DNA from: Gammaproteobacteria bacterium
GTDB lineage: Bacteria; Pseudomonadota; Gammaproteobacteria; Steroidobacterales; Woeseiaceae
Direction: 5' to 3'
Assembly (NCBI GenBank): GCA_009937445.1
Contig: JAACFM010000001.1
Location: 1 to 64,000 of the forward strand
Length of the DNA stretch: 64,000 bases
The position numbers and the translations under genes were made by a program. This document shows positions 9,202 through 17,627 of this stretch, piece after piece (the stretch's first letter is position 1; every line of letters starts with the position of its first letter). The notes under the pieces are model-generated. The model had not been told where the DNA came from. It searched no databases and saw only the letters and a program-made list of their open reading frames with translations.

Positions 9202-10685
9202 TGGGAAAATTCCTGCTTGCAATAGATCAGGGGACGAGCAGTAGCCGGACTGTTATCTACGATCATGCGACCCGTGTCGTCGCCAGCGCGCAGCAGGAGT
9301 TTCCGCAGATCTATCCGCAATCAGGCTGGGTGGAACATGACCCGGAGGCGATCTGGAATTCAGTGCAAGCGGTTACGCTAAAGGCGATGGCCGAAGCCGC
9401 AGCCGGTTGCGGCGATATCACAGCGATTGGTATCACCAATCAACGTGAAACAACCCTCGTATGGGACCGTGAGTCGGGTGCATGCGTGTACAACGCAATT
9501 GTCTGGCAAGACCGGCGAACGGCTGCGTATTGTCGGTCGCTCAAAAGTGAGGGGCTTGAGCATACTGTCGCGAGCAAAACAGGCCTGCGGCTTGACCCGT
9601 ATTTTTCCGCCACCAAGCTCGCCTGGATTCTCGACAATGTTGAGGGTGCTCGCGAACGTGCGGAGTCGGGCAAGCTGGCGTTTGGAACCATCGATTGCTT
9701 CTTGCTGTGGCGATTGACAGGCGGTGCAGCACACGCGACGGATGCGACTAACGCATCGCGAACGCTGCTGTTCAACATTCACACGCAGCAATGGGATGAC
9801 GAATTGCTGGAAATATTCAACATCCCCCGAGAACTCCTCCCCGAGGTAAAGGACTGTGCTGCCGAATTCGGTATGGCAACTGATGCGTGTGTTGGCGGTG
9901 CGGTGCCGGTGCTGGGTATGGCCGGCGATCAGCAAGCGGCGTTGATCGGGCAAGCCGGATTCGAATACGGCATGACCAAGAGCACCTACGGTACCGGATG
10001 CTTTGTGATCGCCAACACCGGATCGAACGCACTGGCTTCGCAAAACAAATTGTTGACCACCATCGCCATGCGATTGAACGGCGAGGTTACCTATGGTCTT
10101 GAAGGCAGCGTTTTTGTGGCTGGCTCGGCAATACAATGGCTGCGAGATGAGATCAACATCATAGCGTCAGCACCAGAGACTGAAGCTATCGCCAAGCGAA
10201 CCGGCATTGTCGATGATGTTGTCGTCGTTCCCGCGTTTGCCGGTCTTGGGGCGCCTTACTGGGATCCGGATGCCCGTGGCGCTATCGTCGGCTTGAGTCG
10301 CGGCAGTGGACGTGACCAGATTGTCACGGCGACGCTGCAGGCGGTCGCCTATCAAACTCTGGATTTGATCAGATCCATGGCCGAAGACGGTATTTCACCG
10401 GCTGTCATTCGCGTCGACGGTGGCATGGTTGAAAATAGCTGGTTTCTGCAATTTTTAGCCGACGTTCTTAATACGCCGGTCGAACGGCCCGTGAATGTCG
10501 AGTCGACGGTCCTCGGGGCGGCGTATCTGGCCGCGATCGCTGCAGGGGTTTTGCAGGGCAGCGAACAGATTGCAGATAACTGGCAGTGTCAGTCACGATT
10601 CGAGCCTGCGATGACGTCGGATCATCGGGAGAGACTTCTCAATGGATGGAGAGCGGCGGTCAGTCGCGTACGCACGAATGAGTAG
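9201..10685 (+). CDS. glpK: Glycerol kinase
   Basis: The protein has 494 residues, the standard length for this FGGY-family enzyme, which converts glycerol and ATP to sn-glycerol 3-phosphate. Diagnostic motifs are AIDQGTSSSRT at the N-terminus, GITNQRETT, STYGTGCF around residue 265, and DGGMVEN with the SWFLQFLAD segment in the second domain. The gene starts in a TGATG overlap with the thioesterase. The partner dehydrogenase gene (glpD, 32810) is 22 kb away behind proBA, and no glycerol facilitator is present, so the usual glp cluster is split. Confidence 0.95.
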   Translation: MGKFLLAIDQGTSSSRTVIYDHATRVVASAQQEFPQIYPQSGWVEHDPEAIWNSVQAVTLKAMAEAAAGCGDITAIGITNQRETTLVWDRESGACVYNAIVWQDRRTAAYCRSLKSEGLEHTVASKTGLRLDPYFSATKLAWILDNVEGARERAESGKLAFGTIDCFLLWRLTGGAAHATDATNASRTLLFNIHTQQWDDELLEIFNIPRELLPEVKDCAAEFGMATDACVGGAVPVLGMAGDQQAALIGQAGFEYGMTKSTYGTGCFVIANTGSNALASQNKLLTTIAMRLNGEVTYGLEGSVFVAGSAIQWLRDEINIIASAPETEAIAKRTGIVDDVVVVPAFAGLGAPYWDPDARGAIVGLSRGSGRDQIVTATLQAVAYQTLDLIRSMAEDGISPAVIRVDGGMVENSWFLQFLADVLNTPVERPVNVESTVLGAAYLAAIAAGVLQGSEQIADNWQCQSRFEPAMTSDHRERLLNGWRAAVSRVRTNE

Positions 10686-10691
10686 GACGTC

Positions 10692-11993
10692 TTGTTAAAG
10701 ACTCGCCAGAGACTTGGGAAATATCGCATTCTCGGGCGCATTGCGTCAGGCCCGCTGGCGGATGTGTACCGGGCACAGGACACGATCCAGAAGATAAAAG
10801 TCGCTCTGAAAATACCGAAAGCGGATGATGACACCGGGCATGCGGAATTCCTGCACGAAGTCCAGGTTGCGACGAAACTCTGCCACCCGAATATTCTGTC
10901 GGTAATGAATGCCAGCTATATCGACGAGAAGTTTGTTATCGCAATGGAGCTTGGCCAGGAGTCGCTGGCGGATCGAATCGAACGTCGAATATCAACCACG
11001 AGGGCACTGGATCTTGCCGGTCAGGCGCTTGCGTCGATGGCGCATGCGCACGAGCACAAAATAATCCACTGCGACATCAAACCCGAGAATTTCATCCTGT
11101 TTCCGAACAACCAGCTGAAGCTGGCTGACTTCGGTTTTGCCAAGTTGAGCCTGCGTACTTTGAAGGCGTCCGGGTCCGGCACAATTGACTACATCTCGCC
11201 TGAGCAGGCCATGGGCAGACCCAAGTTTCAGTCCGACGTTTTTTCGCTTGGTCTGGTGATCTATCGCTTGCTGTCCGGTCGATTGCCCGAATGGCCATTC
11301 GAATGGCCCTTGAAAGGGCATGAAAAACTGGCGTCACGCGTCCGCCCCGAACTGATTGAGGTGTTGAAAAAGGCCATACAGATTGACCCCAGGCAGCGCT
11401 ATCGTGATGCGGTGCAAATGCAGGCAGCCTTCGGCAAGGCGCAAACGCATGTGCGCAAGCAAAAACGTGCAAAACAGAAGAACCCGGCACGCGCGGGTAC
11501 CTCCTGGCGGCAGTTGCAGTGGCGCGAGTTTCAGCGGCACTTCAAATCGGCACTCGATACGCGACATCACTGTCGAGGCTGCGAGGGACCGGTGTCGGAG
11601 AGTATGCAGTGCTGCCCCTGGTGCGGATTTGACAAACCGTCAAGAGGATCCGAATCCAGGATGCCCTCCAGTTGTCCGCGCTGCGAACGAGGGGTCAAGA
11701 ACGACTGGGACTATTGTGCCTGGTGTTATGGGCCGGGCTTTGTGGAGGAAAGCGCACGCACGTACCCGGACAAACGGTATACAGCGCATTGCGAAAGCGA
11801 GCGTTGCCGGGGGCCGCTAATGCCTTTTATGCGTTACTGCCCGTGGTGCAGAAAAAAGGTTCGAAAAGCCTGGAAGTTGAAAGGTAGCCGACATTCCTGC
11901 AAGTCCTGTCACTGGGGAATTGCCCGTGAATTCTGGAACTACTGCGCGTGGTGTCGTGAGCCGGTCAGCCGTGAGCCAATCCGACGTGAGTGA
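10692..11993 (+). CDS. Ser/Thr protein kinase with four C-terminal zinc ribbons
   Basis: The start is a TTG at 10692 preceded by AGGA. The Hanks-type kinase domain covers about residues 8-255, with the VALK lysine at 40, catalytic loop HCDIKPEN (Asp128) and DFG at 146-148. HCD replaces HRD, so this is a non-RD kinase. A basic linker follows, then four tandem Cys-rich ribbons from about 11570 to 11965. Each has a CXXC-like pair, a spacer and a CPWC or CAWC pair. No membrane helix is visible, so it should be cytoplasmic. The ribbons may dock partners or nucleic acid; this is inference. The adjoining PP2C gene overlaps its 3' end, giving a writer-eraser pair. Confidence 0.88.
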   Translation: MLKTRQRLGKYRILGRIASGPLADVYRAQDTIQKIKVALKIPKADDDTGHAEFLHEVQVATKLCHPNILSVMNASYIDEKFVIAMELGQESLADRIERRISTTRALDLAGQALASMAHAHEHKIIHCDIKPENFILFPNNQLKLADFGFAKLSLRTLKASGSGTIDYISPEQAMGRPKFQSDVFSLGLVIYRLLSGRLPEWPFEWPLKGHEKLASRVRPELIEVLKKAIQIDPRQRYRDAVQMQAAFGKAQTHVRKQKRAKQKNPARAGTSWRQLQWREFQRHFKSALDTRHHCRGCEGPVSESMQCCPWCGFDKPSRGSESRMPSSCPRCERGVKNDWDYCAWCYGPGFVEESARTYPDKRYTAHCESERCRGPLMPFMRYCPWCRKKVRKAWKLKGSRHSCKSCHWGIAREFWNYCAWCREPVSREPIRRE

Positions 11994-12810
11994 TGCGCCG
12001 ATAATACTGGACGGCGCCGTCGAGCCAGCTTCTGTCGAGGTTAGTGTCGCGGGCGGTGAGGCGATTGCCTACACCTGTCGCGATCCCTACAAAGATTCTG
12101 AGAACGAGGATACGCTGGCAATACTGCCCTACGGACCGGGCGCTGCTGTCCTGGTGGTGGCGGACGGCGCCGGCGGATTGCCAGCAGGTAAACGCGCATC
12201 GATGACAGCCGTTAATACACTGGCGGAGTCGCTGCAGGTGGCAATGGACAATACGATGCTGCTGCGGACGGCCATCCTGAACGGTATTGAGGCCGCCAAT
12301 AACGCGGTGTTGGGACTGGCGAACGGGTCGGCGACCACGATGACAGTCATTACCCTCGAGGGTAGATTGGTGCGCTCTTACCAGGTTGGCGACTCTGAGG
12401 CGATCGTGATCGGGCAACGAGGAGTGGTTAAATTGCAAACCACCGCTCATTCACCGACGGGATTTGCCGTTGAGGCGGGCTTCCTCGATGAACGCGCAGC
12501 ACTGCATCATAAGGACCGGCACCTGGTGTCGAATTTTATTGGCAGCTCAGACATGCGGATTGATGTCGGTGCGGCGGTTGATCTCGACCTCAGAGATACC
12601 ATTTTGTTGGCCAGTGACGGTCTGATGGACAACGTTCACGTTGACGAAATGATTGAACTTGTCCGCAAAGGACCATTGGCGGATGCAGTGCAGAATGTTG
12701 TTGGACTCGCAAACCAGCGAATGCAGAATGTGAAAGATGGGCAGCCCAGCAAGCCGGACGACCTGTCGCTGATCTTGTTTCGGAAACCGGAGTCGAGTAA
12801 AAATCAGTAA
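11971..12810 (+). CDS. PP2C-type protein phosphatase
   Basis: The protein is about 279 residues from a GTG at 11971, overlapping the kinase gene by 23 nt; GTG 11986 or TTG 11920 are alternatives. PP2C/PPM metal-binding motifs are present in order: DSENEDT, VVADGAGGLPAG, GSATTMTVI, VGDSEAIVI, LLASDGLMD and a terminal KPDDLSLI. The acidic residues for two Mn or Mg ions are intact. It should remove phosphate from Ser/Thr residues modified by the kinases encoded at 10692 and 15168. This arrangement resembles the PppA/PpkA pair of T6SS regulation, but no T6SS genes are present. Confidence 0.88.
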   Translation: MSQSDVSDAPIILDGAVEPASVEVSVAGGEAIAYTCRDPYKDSENEDTLAILPYGPGAAVLVVADGAGGLPAGKRASMTAVNTLAESLQVAMDNTMLLRTAILNGIEAANNAVLGLANGSATTMTVITLEGRLVRSYQVGDSEAIVIGQRGVVKLQTTAHSPTGFAVEAGFLDERAALHHKDRHLVSNFIGSSDMRIDVGAAVDLDLRDTILLASDGLMDNVHVDEMIELVRKGPLADAVQNVVGLANQRMQNVKDGQPSKPDDLSLILFRKPESSKNQ

Positions 12811-12989
12811 GATCAATAAGTTAATATAAATTGCGACGTTCATCGAAGAGCCTGGTTTGTCCAATTCAGGCGATGATGAACATGGGCGAGGGGAGTGTTA
12901 TCTTGAATAAGCAGCATTAACGAGGTGATTGCGGAACTCCAAGGCCCTTTTGGTGCTCAAACCCTTAGATATCAGTGAGGCCGATGACG

Positions 12990-13907
12990 ATGAATCTGAC
13001 AAAGACAGCCGCAGTACCGCTCGCAGCGCTGCGCATAAGCGTAGCGATTGCGGTATCCACTCTCTTGTTGGCGGGTTGTGCCGGTGGTGGCTCAACCGCA
13101 ATAGGGCCGCCGCCGGGAGGTGGAATGAGTATGCCTGGAGGGGGCGGGATGAGCATTCCGGGAGGTGGCGGATCGTCCGGTGGTGGCGGTTCATCCGGCG
13201 GTGAAACGCCCAGCGGCGGCTCGTCAGGTGGCGGCTCGTCAGGTGGTGGCTCGTCAGGCGGTGACTCCTCTACAGGTGGAATGTCCGGTGGTGGTTCATC
13301 AGGTGGTGGAATGTCCGGCGGTTCGGAAAGTGCTGGAATGCCGCCGGGCGGCATGTCCGGTGGTGACGGTGGCGGTGCGGCTGGGGAAGAGTGTTCTGAC
13401 GGCGGCATTTCAGGCGGTGGTATCGGCGGCGGCACCGGATGCGGCGAGGCCGGCAGTGTCGGCCAGTTTCCGGGTGATCCGGATCGTGCAGAGCAGCTGG
13501 GGGAAGAGCTTGATCAGTCCGTCGGTGATTTTGATGAAGCGCTCGGCGAAGAACAGCGACAGGTGTCGTCGGTTGGTCGAGACACGGAAGGATTTGGTGA
13601 CGGTTCTGGCGGTGGCGGTGGATCCATCAGCCTGGGCGAGCAGGAAGCTGGGGCGTCAGGTGGCAGTTCCGGTGGCGGTGGAGGTGCTGGCGCTGGAGGC
13701 GCGGCCGGTAGCTCAGAAAGTCAGGCAGGCCCGCTCGATGGTATGAGTGACCAGGAAATTCAGGCCCGTACCCCGGATGACATCGAAGTGAACCAATTCG
13801 AAGATATTGTCGCGCGTCAGCTGCGCGAGGCTGCGTTGGCAGAGGATGATCCTGAGTTACGTGAGCGGCTCTGGGAGGAGTACCGCAAATACGAAGGCCT
13901 CAAATAG
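12990..13907 (+). CDS. Gly/Ser-rich lipoprotein
   Basis: The protein is about 305 residues. A signal peptide ends in the lipobox LLAGC, so the mature N-terminus should be lipidated. A low-complexity region of Gly, Ser, Pro and Met follows, including GGSSG units, with a few Cys in its second half. An acidic stretch and a short C-terminal helical domain (about residues 250-305) end the protein. The ATG at 12990 sits 9 nt after GAGG; ATG 12984 and GTG 12975 are alternatives. No family is recognised. The flexible glycine region could be a spacer across the periplasm or cell wall. The 179 nt upstream (12811-12989) hold no gene and may carry a promoter. Confidence 0.7.
   Translation: MNLTKTAAVPLAALRISVAIAVSTLLLAGCAGGGSTAIGPPPGGGMSMPGGGGMSIPGGGGSSGGGGSSGGETPSGGSSGGGSSGGGSSGGDSSTGGMSGGGSSGGGMSGGSESAGMPPGGMSGGDGGGAAGEECSDGGISGGGIGGGTGCGEAGSVGQFPGDPDRAEQLGEELDQSVGDFDEALGEEQRQVSSVGRDTEGFGDGSGGGGGSISLGEQEAGASGGSSGGGGGAGAGGAAGSSESQAGPLDGMSDQEIQARTPDDIEVNQFEDIVARQLREAALAEDDPELRERLWEEYRKYEGLK
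13215..13259 (+). repeat. Three tandem 15-nt units encoding GGSSG
   Basis: Three consecutive 15-nt copies of a GGCGGCTCGTCAGGT-type unit are seen at 13215, 13230 and 13245. They differ at only a few positions, and further degenerate copies lie on both sides. The repeat is in frame and lengthens the flexible Gly/Ser region of the lipoprotein. Copy number could vary between strains by slippage. Confidence 0.85.
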
Positions 13908-13921
13908 GACCGCAATAAAAT

Positions 13922-15154
13922 ATGCTAAGAATCCTCACACTCATCGTTGTGCTCGTCGTATTCGCTTCGGGCTGTGCTGTGCAAGAACTCGTGGTCGCGG
14001 AAGAAACCGAGCTGGTAGTTGCTGCCAGCTCTGTTGACGAAGCGCTGTTACTCGACATCGGTGTCGTTGAATTTGATCCCCGGATACCGGAAGACAACCG
14101 CCCGGAAAAAACCGGAATCTACGAGGATATTCGGCGGGCTGAAGCGAAGTACATCCCCTACCATCTCAAAACGACATTGCAGGGTGCCGGGCATTGGGGC
14201 GCGGTGCGGGTGATTCCATCAGAAAGCGCCTTCACCGACGTTATCGTCAGCGGCGCAATCAATAAATCAGACGGTGAGTACATCGAGCTTGAAATCACCG
14301 TAATGGATGCTGCGGGCCGACACTGGTTTACCCGGTCTTACGAAACTCAAACCGGATTGACGTCTTATTCGAAGCGTCGAGATCGCCGGCGAGACCCTTA
14401 TCAAAAAGTGTTCAATGATTTTGCCAATGATTTGCAGCAGCATGTGGCGATGCTGCCGCCCAAGCAATTGCAGCAAACGCGGCAGGTTTCCGAGTTGAAG
14501 TTTTTCGGCGATATGTCGCCAGTCGCTTACGATGGCTACTTGTCCACGGACGAAGAGGGTATCGCAAGTGTCGTTCGCTTGCCCGCTGAGAATGACCCGT
14601 CGGTTGGGCGTATGCGGCAAATTCGTGAACGTGATCGCCTGGTGGTCGATACCCTGAATGAGCATTACGCAAATTTCTACTACGGGATCGCCATTCCGTA
14701 CAGAAACTGGCGCAAGAACGCGCGTGCGGAAACGGTCAAGTTTCGACAGGAAAAACGGTCGGCACAAATGCAGGCGCTGGTCGGTGTTATCGTCCTCGCA
14801 GGGTCAACCCAGATCGACACGAGTTCTTCCAGTCGAAACACGCGCAACATAAATCGAGCTTTGCAGTACCAGGGTATTACGCGTGGCTTGAATTCCGTAT
14901 TCGCTGCGCTGCAGCGCAATCGTGACGCCGGCCTGCATCTTGAAGCGATAACGGAGCTTTCCGAGTCATTCGGCAATGAAGCCGCGCCGATGGTTGTCAA
15001 CGTTGAAGGCCAGGAACGGCGTCTGACGGGTACTGCTGAAGCGCAATACGAAAGTTGGCGGCGATTGCTCAGGGAAATTTACGAAGCTGAAACGGGATTT
15101 TCTCAGTCCGTTGAAGTAGGTGCTCCGGCCCGCGCGCCGGAACCGACAGGATAA
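13922..15154 (+). CDS. Lipoprotein of unknown function in the kinase/VWA cluster
   Basis: This 410-residue protein has a signal peptide and a lipobox ending FASGC. I do not recognise the family. The N-terminal 150 residues (IGVVEFDPRIPE, then a VIVSGAI..SDGEYIELEI segment) look like a beta-rich domain of the type seen in outer-membrane assembly lipoproteins. A helical middle region follows, and a possible hydrophobic stretch is near residue 285. The gene starts 14 nt after the previous lipoprotein stop and is followed closely by the membrane kinase gene. This suggests a periplasmic component of the same system. Confidence 0.75.
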   Translation: MLRILTLIVVLVVFASGCAVQELVVAEETELVVAASSVDEALLLDIGVVEFDPRIPEDNRPEKTGIYEDIRRAEAKYIPYHLKTTLQGAGHWGAVRVIPSESAFTDVIVSGAINKSDGEYIELEITVMDAAGRHWFTRSYETQTGLTSYSKRRDRRRDPYQKVFNDFANDLQQHVAMLPPKQLQQTRQVSELKFFGDMSPVAYDGYLSTDEEGIASVVRLPAENDPSVGRMRQIRERDRLVVDTLNEHYANFYYGIAIPYRNWRKNARAETVKFRQEKRSAQMQALVGVIVLAGSTQIDTSSSSRNTRNINRALQYQGITRGLNSVFAALQRNRDAGLHLEAITELSESFGNEAAPMVVNVEGQERRLTGTAEAQYESWRRLLREIYEAETGFSQSVEVGAPARAPEPTG

Positions 15155-15167
15155 GCAGTCCTCGCCG

Positions 15168-17627
15168 ATGCTCGAACTCAAAAAAGGCACTCAGTTAGCC
15201 GATCGATACACGCTTGTCCGCAGGCTCGGCGGCGATGGCGACGCCCATACGTGGCTCGCCAAAGACAAGCTTACGGGCGCCTCTGTAGCCCTCAAGATAA
15301 CGGCAGGTGATCCGCAAAGTACGGAGAACTTACGCTCGGAATGGCAGGTCAGTATTCGCTTGATGCACGCGCACATCGTCAGAGCGTTTGAGTTTCATGC
15401 CGATTCCGACGTCGCGATCTTCAGCCAGCAGTTCATAGACGGTCCGAATTTTACAGCGCTTGCCGGCCGTTCGGCAGAGGAGGTTCTCGGCCCTGTCGGA
15501 TTGCTGTTGCAGGCCGTTGATTACCTGCACGGTAAGGGGGTCGTCCACCGCGATATCAAAGCATCAAATGTTTTGCTGGATTCGAACGGCGCGCCTTACC
15601 TCGGAGACTTCGGTGTATCGGCGCCTGCAGGTCAGATCAGCTCCGGGGGTTCGCTTATTGCCCAGAGCCCCCAATCACTTGATGGTCACCCGGCGTCTCC
15701 AGCGGACGATATTTTTGCGTTGGGTGGTTTGATCTTCGAGTTGCTTTCCGGGCGTCCGCCCTGGACAGCCGCAAACATGGCCGATGAAATTGCAAGCGGG
15801 GAAGTTCCGCCCCTGACCGCTGCAGCCGGCAGCCGGTTGCCAGCTGCTGTTACCGCGCTGGTCGCCGAGATGCTGGACAGGGATGCGGCACAACGGCCGA
15901 CTGCAAGTGATGTGGCCGAGCGATTGAAAGCGGCAGGTTTCGCACCGCACGTTGCAGCGATTCACAGCGGTGCATCGCGGCCCCGGCTCGATGATGAGGT
16001 GATCGAGTCTGTACAGTCCGTTCATCCAGTGCAACGACCGGGCCACGAACCGGCTGACGTTACAGCACCGGTATCGACGGGCCTCAATCAGAAGTCGGTT
16101 GGTATTGCGCTGGCCATCCTGATTGCGATTCTTCTTGCCGTAGTATTTGTATTGCCCAGGCTTTCTGAAGATCCCGGGTCAACGGCAAATCAGCCCGCAG
16201 TCGAGGATGACACCGATGCCGAATTGCCGCCGGTCGTTGTCGATAGCGGCGAGGTTGAAGATCGCTCCAAGGTCTTCGTTGATCCGGAGGTCCGCAGGCG
16301 ACTTAAAGGTGTTCCTGATGCGCCAGGTCGAAAGCTTGCGGATGACGATGACATAACATTTTCCGAAAATGCGGCTGATTACAGTGGGCTTGATGAGGCA
16401 GGCCGTGCGCGATTTCAAGCTGAGTCGACTCTGGGCGAATTGCTGTCTGCGCTGGAAGTACTGGAGGGACGCGGTATCGCGCTGTGGGCGTCCAGAGAGC
16501 AACTTGCTGCGCGGGACTTGTACGCCAAGGGTGACGAGGCGTACCTTGAGAAAGACTTTGCCTATGCGGAAGAGCTGTATCTCGGTGCGCTCACGGTCCT
16601 CGAGCCGCTGTATGCGCGCATAGAACCAACGTTCCAGGAGGCCTATGCAGGTGCGGTTGCAGCATTCGAATCGGGAGACAGGCTGGAGGCACTGCGGCTT
16701 TTCGAACTGGCAGTTGCCATCACATCGAGTCATCCGGGTGCCAAAGCCGGCTACGAGCGCGCCAGGAACCTGGAGGCCGTCCTGAGACTTGTCGATCAGG
16801 GACTGGAGTTCGAAGAAGATCTTGATCTGGATGCGGCCCAGAGCAGCTATGAGCAGGCTATCGAACTGGATAGCCTGTGGCAGGCGGCGCATGACGGGTT
16901 GCAGCGCGTTCAGGAGACGCGCACCAAACTGGAATTTGATATGCGCATGACCGAGGGCTTTGAGGCAATCGCCTTCGGTGATTATCTCGCGGCTCGCGCA
17001 GCGTTTCGTATGGCGAAAAAATTGATGCCAGAATCCAGCGAACCGGCAGACGGTCTATTGCAGGTTGATCAGGGTTTGCGCTTGCAAGACATCACCACCC
17101 TCGAACTTGAAGCACAGTCACTTGAGCAGGATGAGCATTGGGAAGCGGTTGTCAAAACCTATGAAGAAATCCTGAAAGTTGACAATACCTTGTCCTTTGC
17201 CAGCGAGGGTTTGCAACGCGGGCGGCAAATGACAGCTCTGCACAAGCAGTTGGAGGAGTTGATTGCAGAACCGGATCGACTGAGCAATCCGTCGGTCATG
17301 CAAAAAGCAACGATGCTGGTCGTCAACATAACGACAAGACAGGAGGTTGGATCCAGACTTGCAGCGCAACGGGATGAGTTGTCTCGACTCCTGAAGCGCG
17401 CGGCAACGCCACTTGCGGTGCCGCTTATTTCGGATAACGTTACTGACGTCACGATTTACAAGGTTGGTAGACTTGGCAACTTCATGAGAAAAGAAATCAA
17501 CTTGCGCCCAGGAACCTATGTGGCGGTTGGATCCCGGGCGGGTTTCCGTGACGTGCGTCTGGAGTTCCGTGTGGCGCCCGAAATTGAGATGGTACCGGTC
17601 ATCGTCCAGTGTGAGGAGCAGATTTGA
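15168..17627 (+). CDS. Membrane Ser/Thr kinase with periplasmic repeat domain
   Basis: The protein has 819 residues. The Hanks kinase domain spans about residues 12-265, with lysine 43 in VALK, catalytic HRDIKASN (Asp129) and DFG at 147-149. A single membrane helix lies near residues 310-330. The C-terminal 480 residues are acidic and contain TPR-like helical repeats (about 430-700), ending in a small beta domain. The topology is therefore cytoplasmic kinase, membrane and periplasmic repeat domain, which suits sensing of envelope state. ATG 15168 is chosen because it lies just before the kinase domain; the ribosome binding site is weak. The next gene overlaps by 4 nt (TTGA). Confidence 0.87.
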   Translation: MLELKKGTQLADRYTLVRRLGGDGDAHTWLAKDKLTGASVALKITAGDPQSTENLRSEWQVSIRLMHAHIVRAFEFHADSDVAIFSQQFIDGPNFTALAGRSAEEVLGPVGLLLQAVDYLHGKGVVHRDIKASNVLLDSNGAPYLGDFGVSAPAGQISSGGSLIAQSPQSLDGHPASPADDIFALGGLIFELLSGRPPWTAANMADEIASGEVPPLTAAAGSRLPAAVTALVAEMLDRDAAQRPTASDVAERLKAAGFAPHVAAIHSGASRPRLDDEVIESVQSVHPVQRPGHEPADVTAPVSTGLNQKSVGIALAILIAILLAVVFVLPRLSEDPGSTANQPAVEDDTDAELPPVVVDSGEVEDRSKVFVDPEVRRRLKGVPDAPGRKLADDDDITFSENAADYSGLDEAGRARFQAESTLGELLSALEVLEGRGIALWASREQLAARDLYAKGDEAYLEKDFAYAEELYLGALTVLEPLYARIEPTFQEAYAGAVAAFESGDRLEALRLFELAVAITSSHPGAKAGYERARNLEAVLRLVDQGLEFEEDLDLDAAQSSYEQAIELDSLWQAAHDGLQRVQETRTKLEFDMRMTEGFEAIAFGDYLAARAAFRMAKKLMPESSEPADGLLQVDQGLRLQDITTLELEAQSLEQDEHWEAVVKTYEEILKVDNTLSFASEGLQRGRQMTALHKQLEELIAEPDRLSNPSVMQKATMLVVNITTRQEVGSRLAAQRDELSRLLKRAATPLAVPLISDNVTDVTIYKVGRLGNFMRKEINLRPGTYVAVGSRAGFRDVRLEFRVAPEIEMVPVIVQCEEQI

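Noticed and set aside
13215..13259. Tandem repeats as a possible CRISPR array
   Set aside because: The units are contiguous, without unique spacers, and are in frame with a Gly/Ser coding region.
12965..13435. A Pro-rich 156-codon frame on the minus strand opposite the Gly/Ser lipoprotein
   Set aside because: PPDEPP-type repeats are the direct antisense of the GGSSG codons; the plus frame has a lipobox and ribosome binding site.
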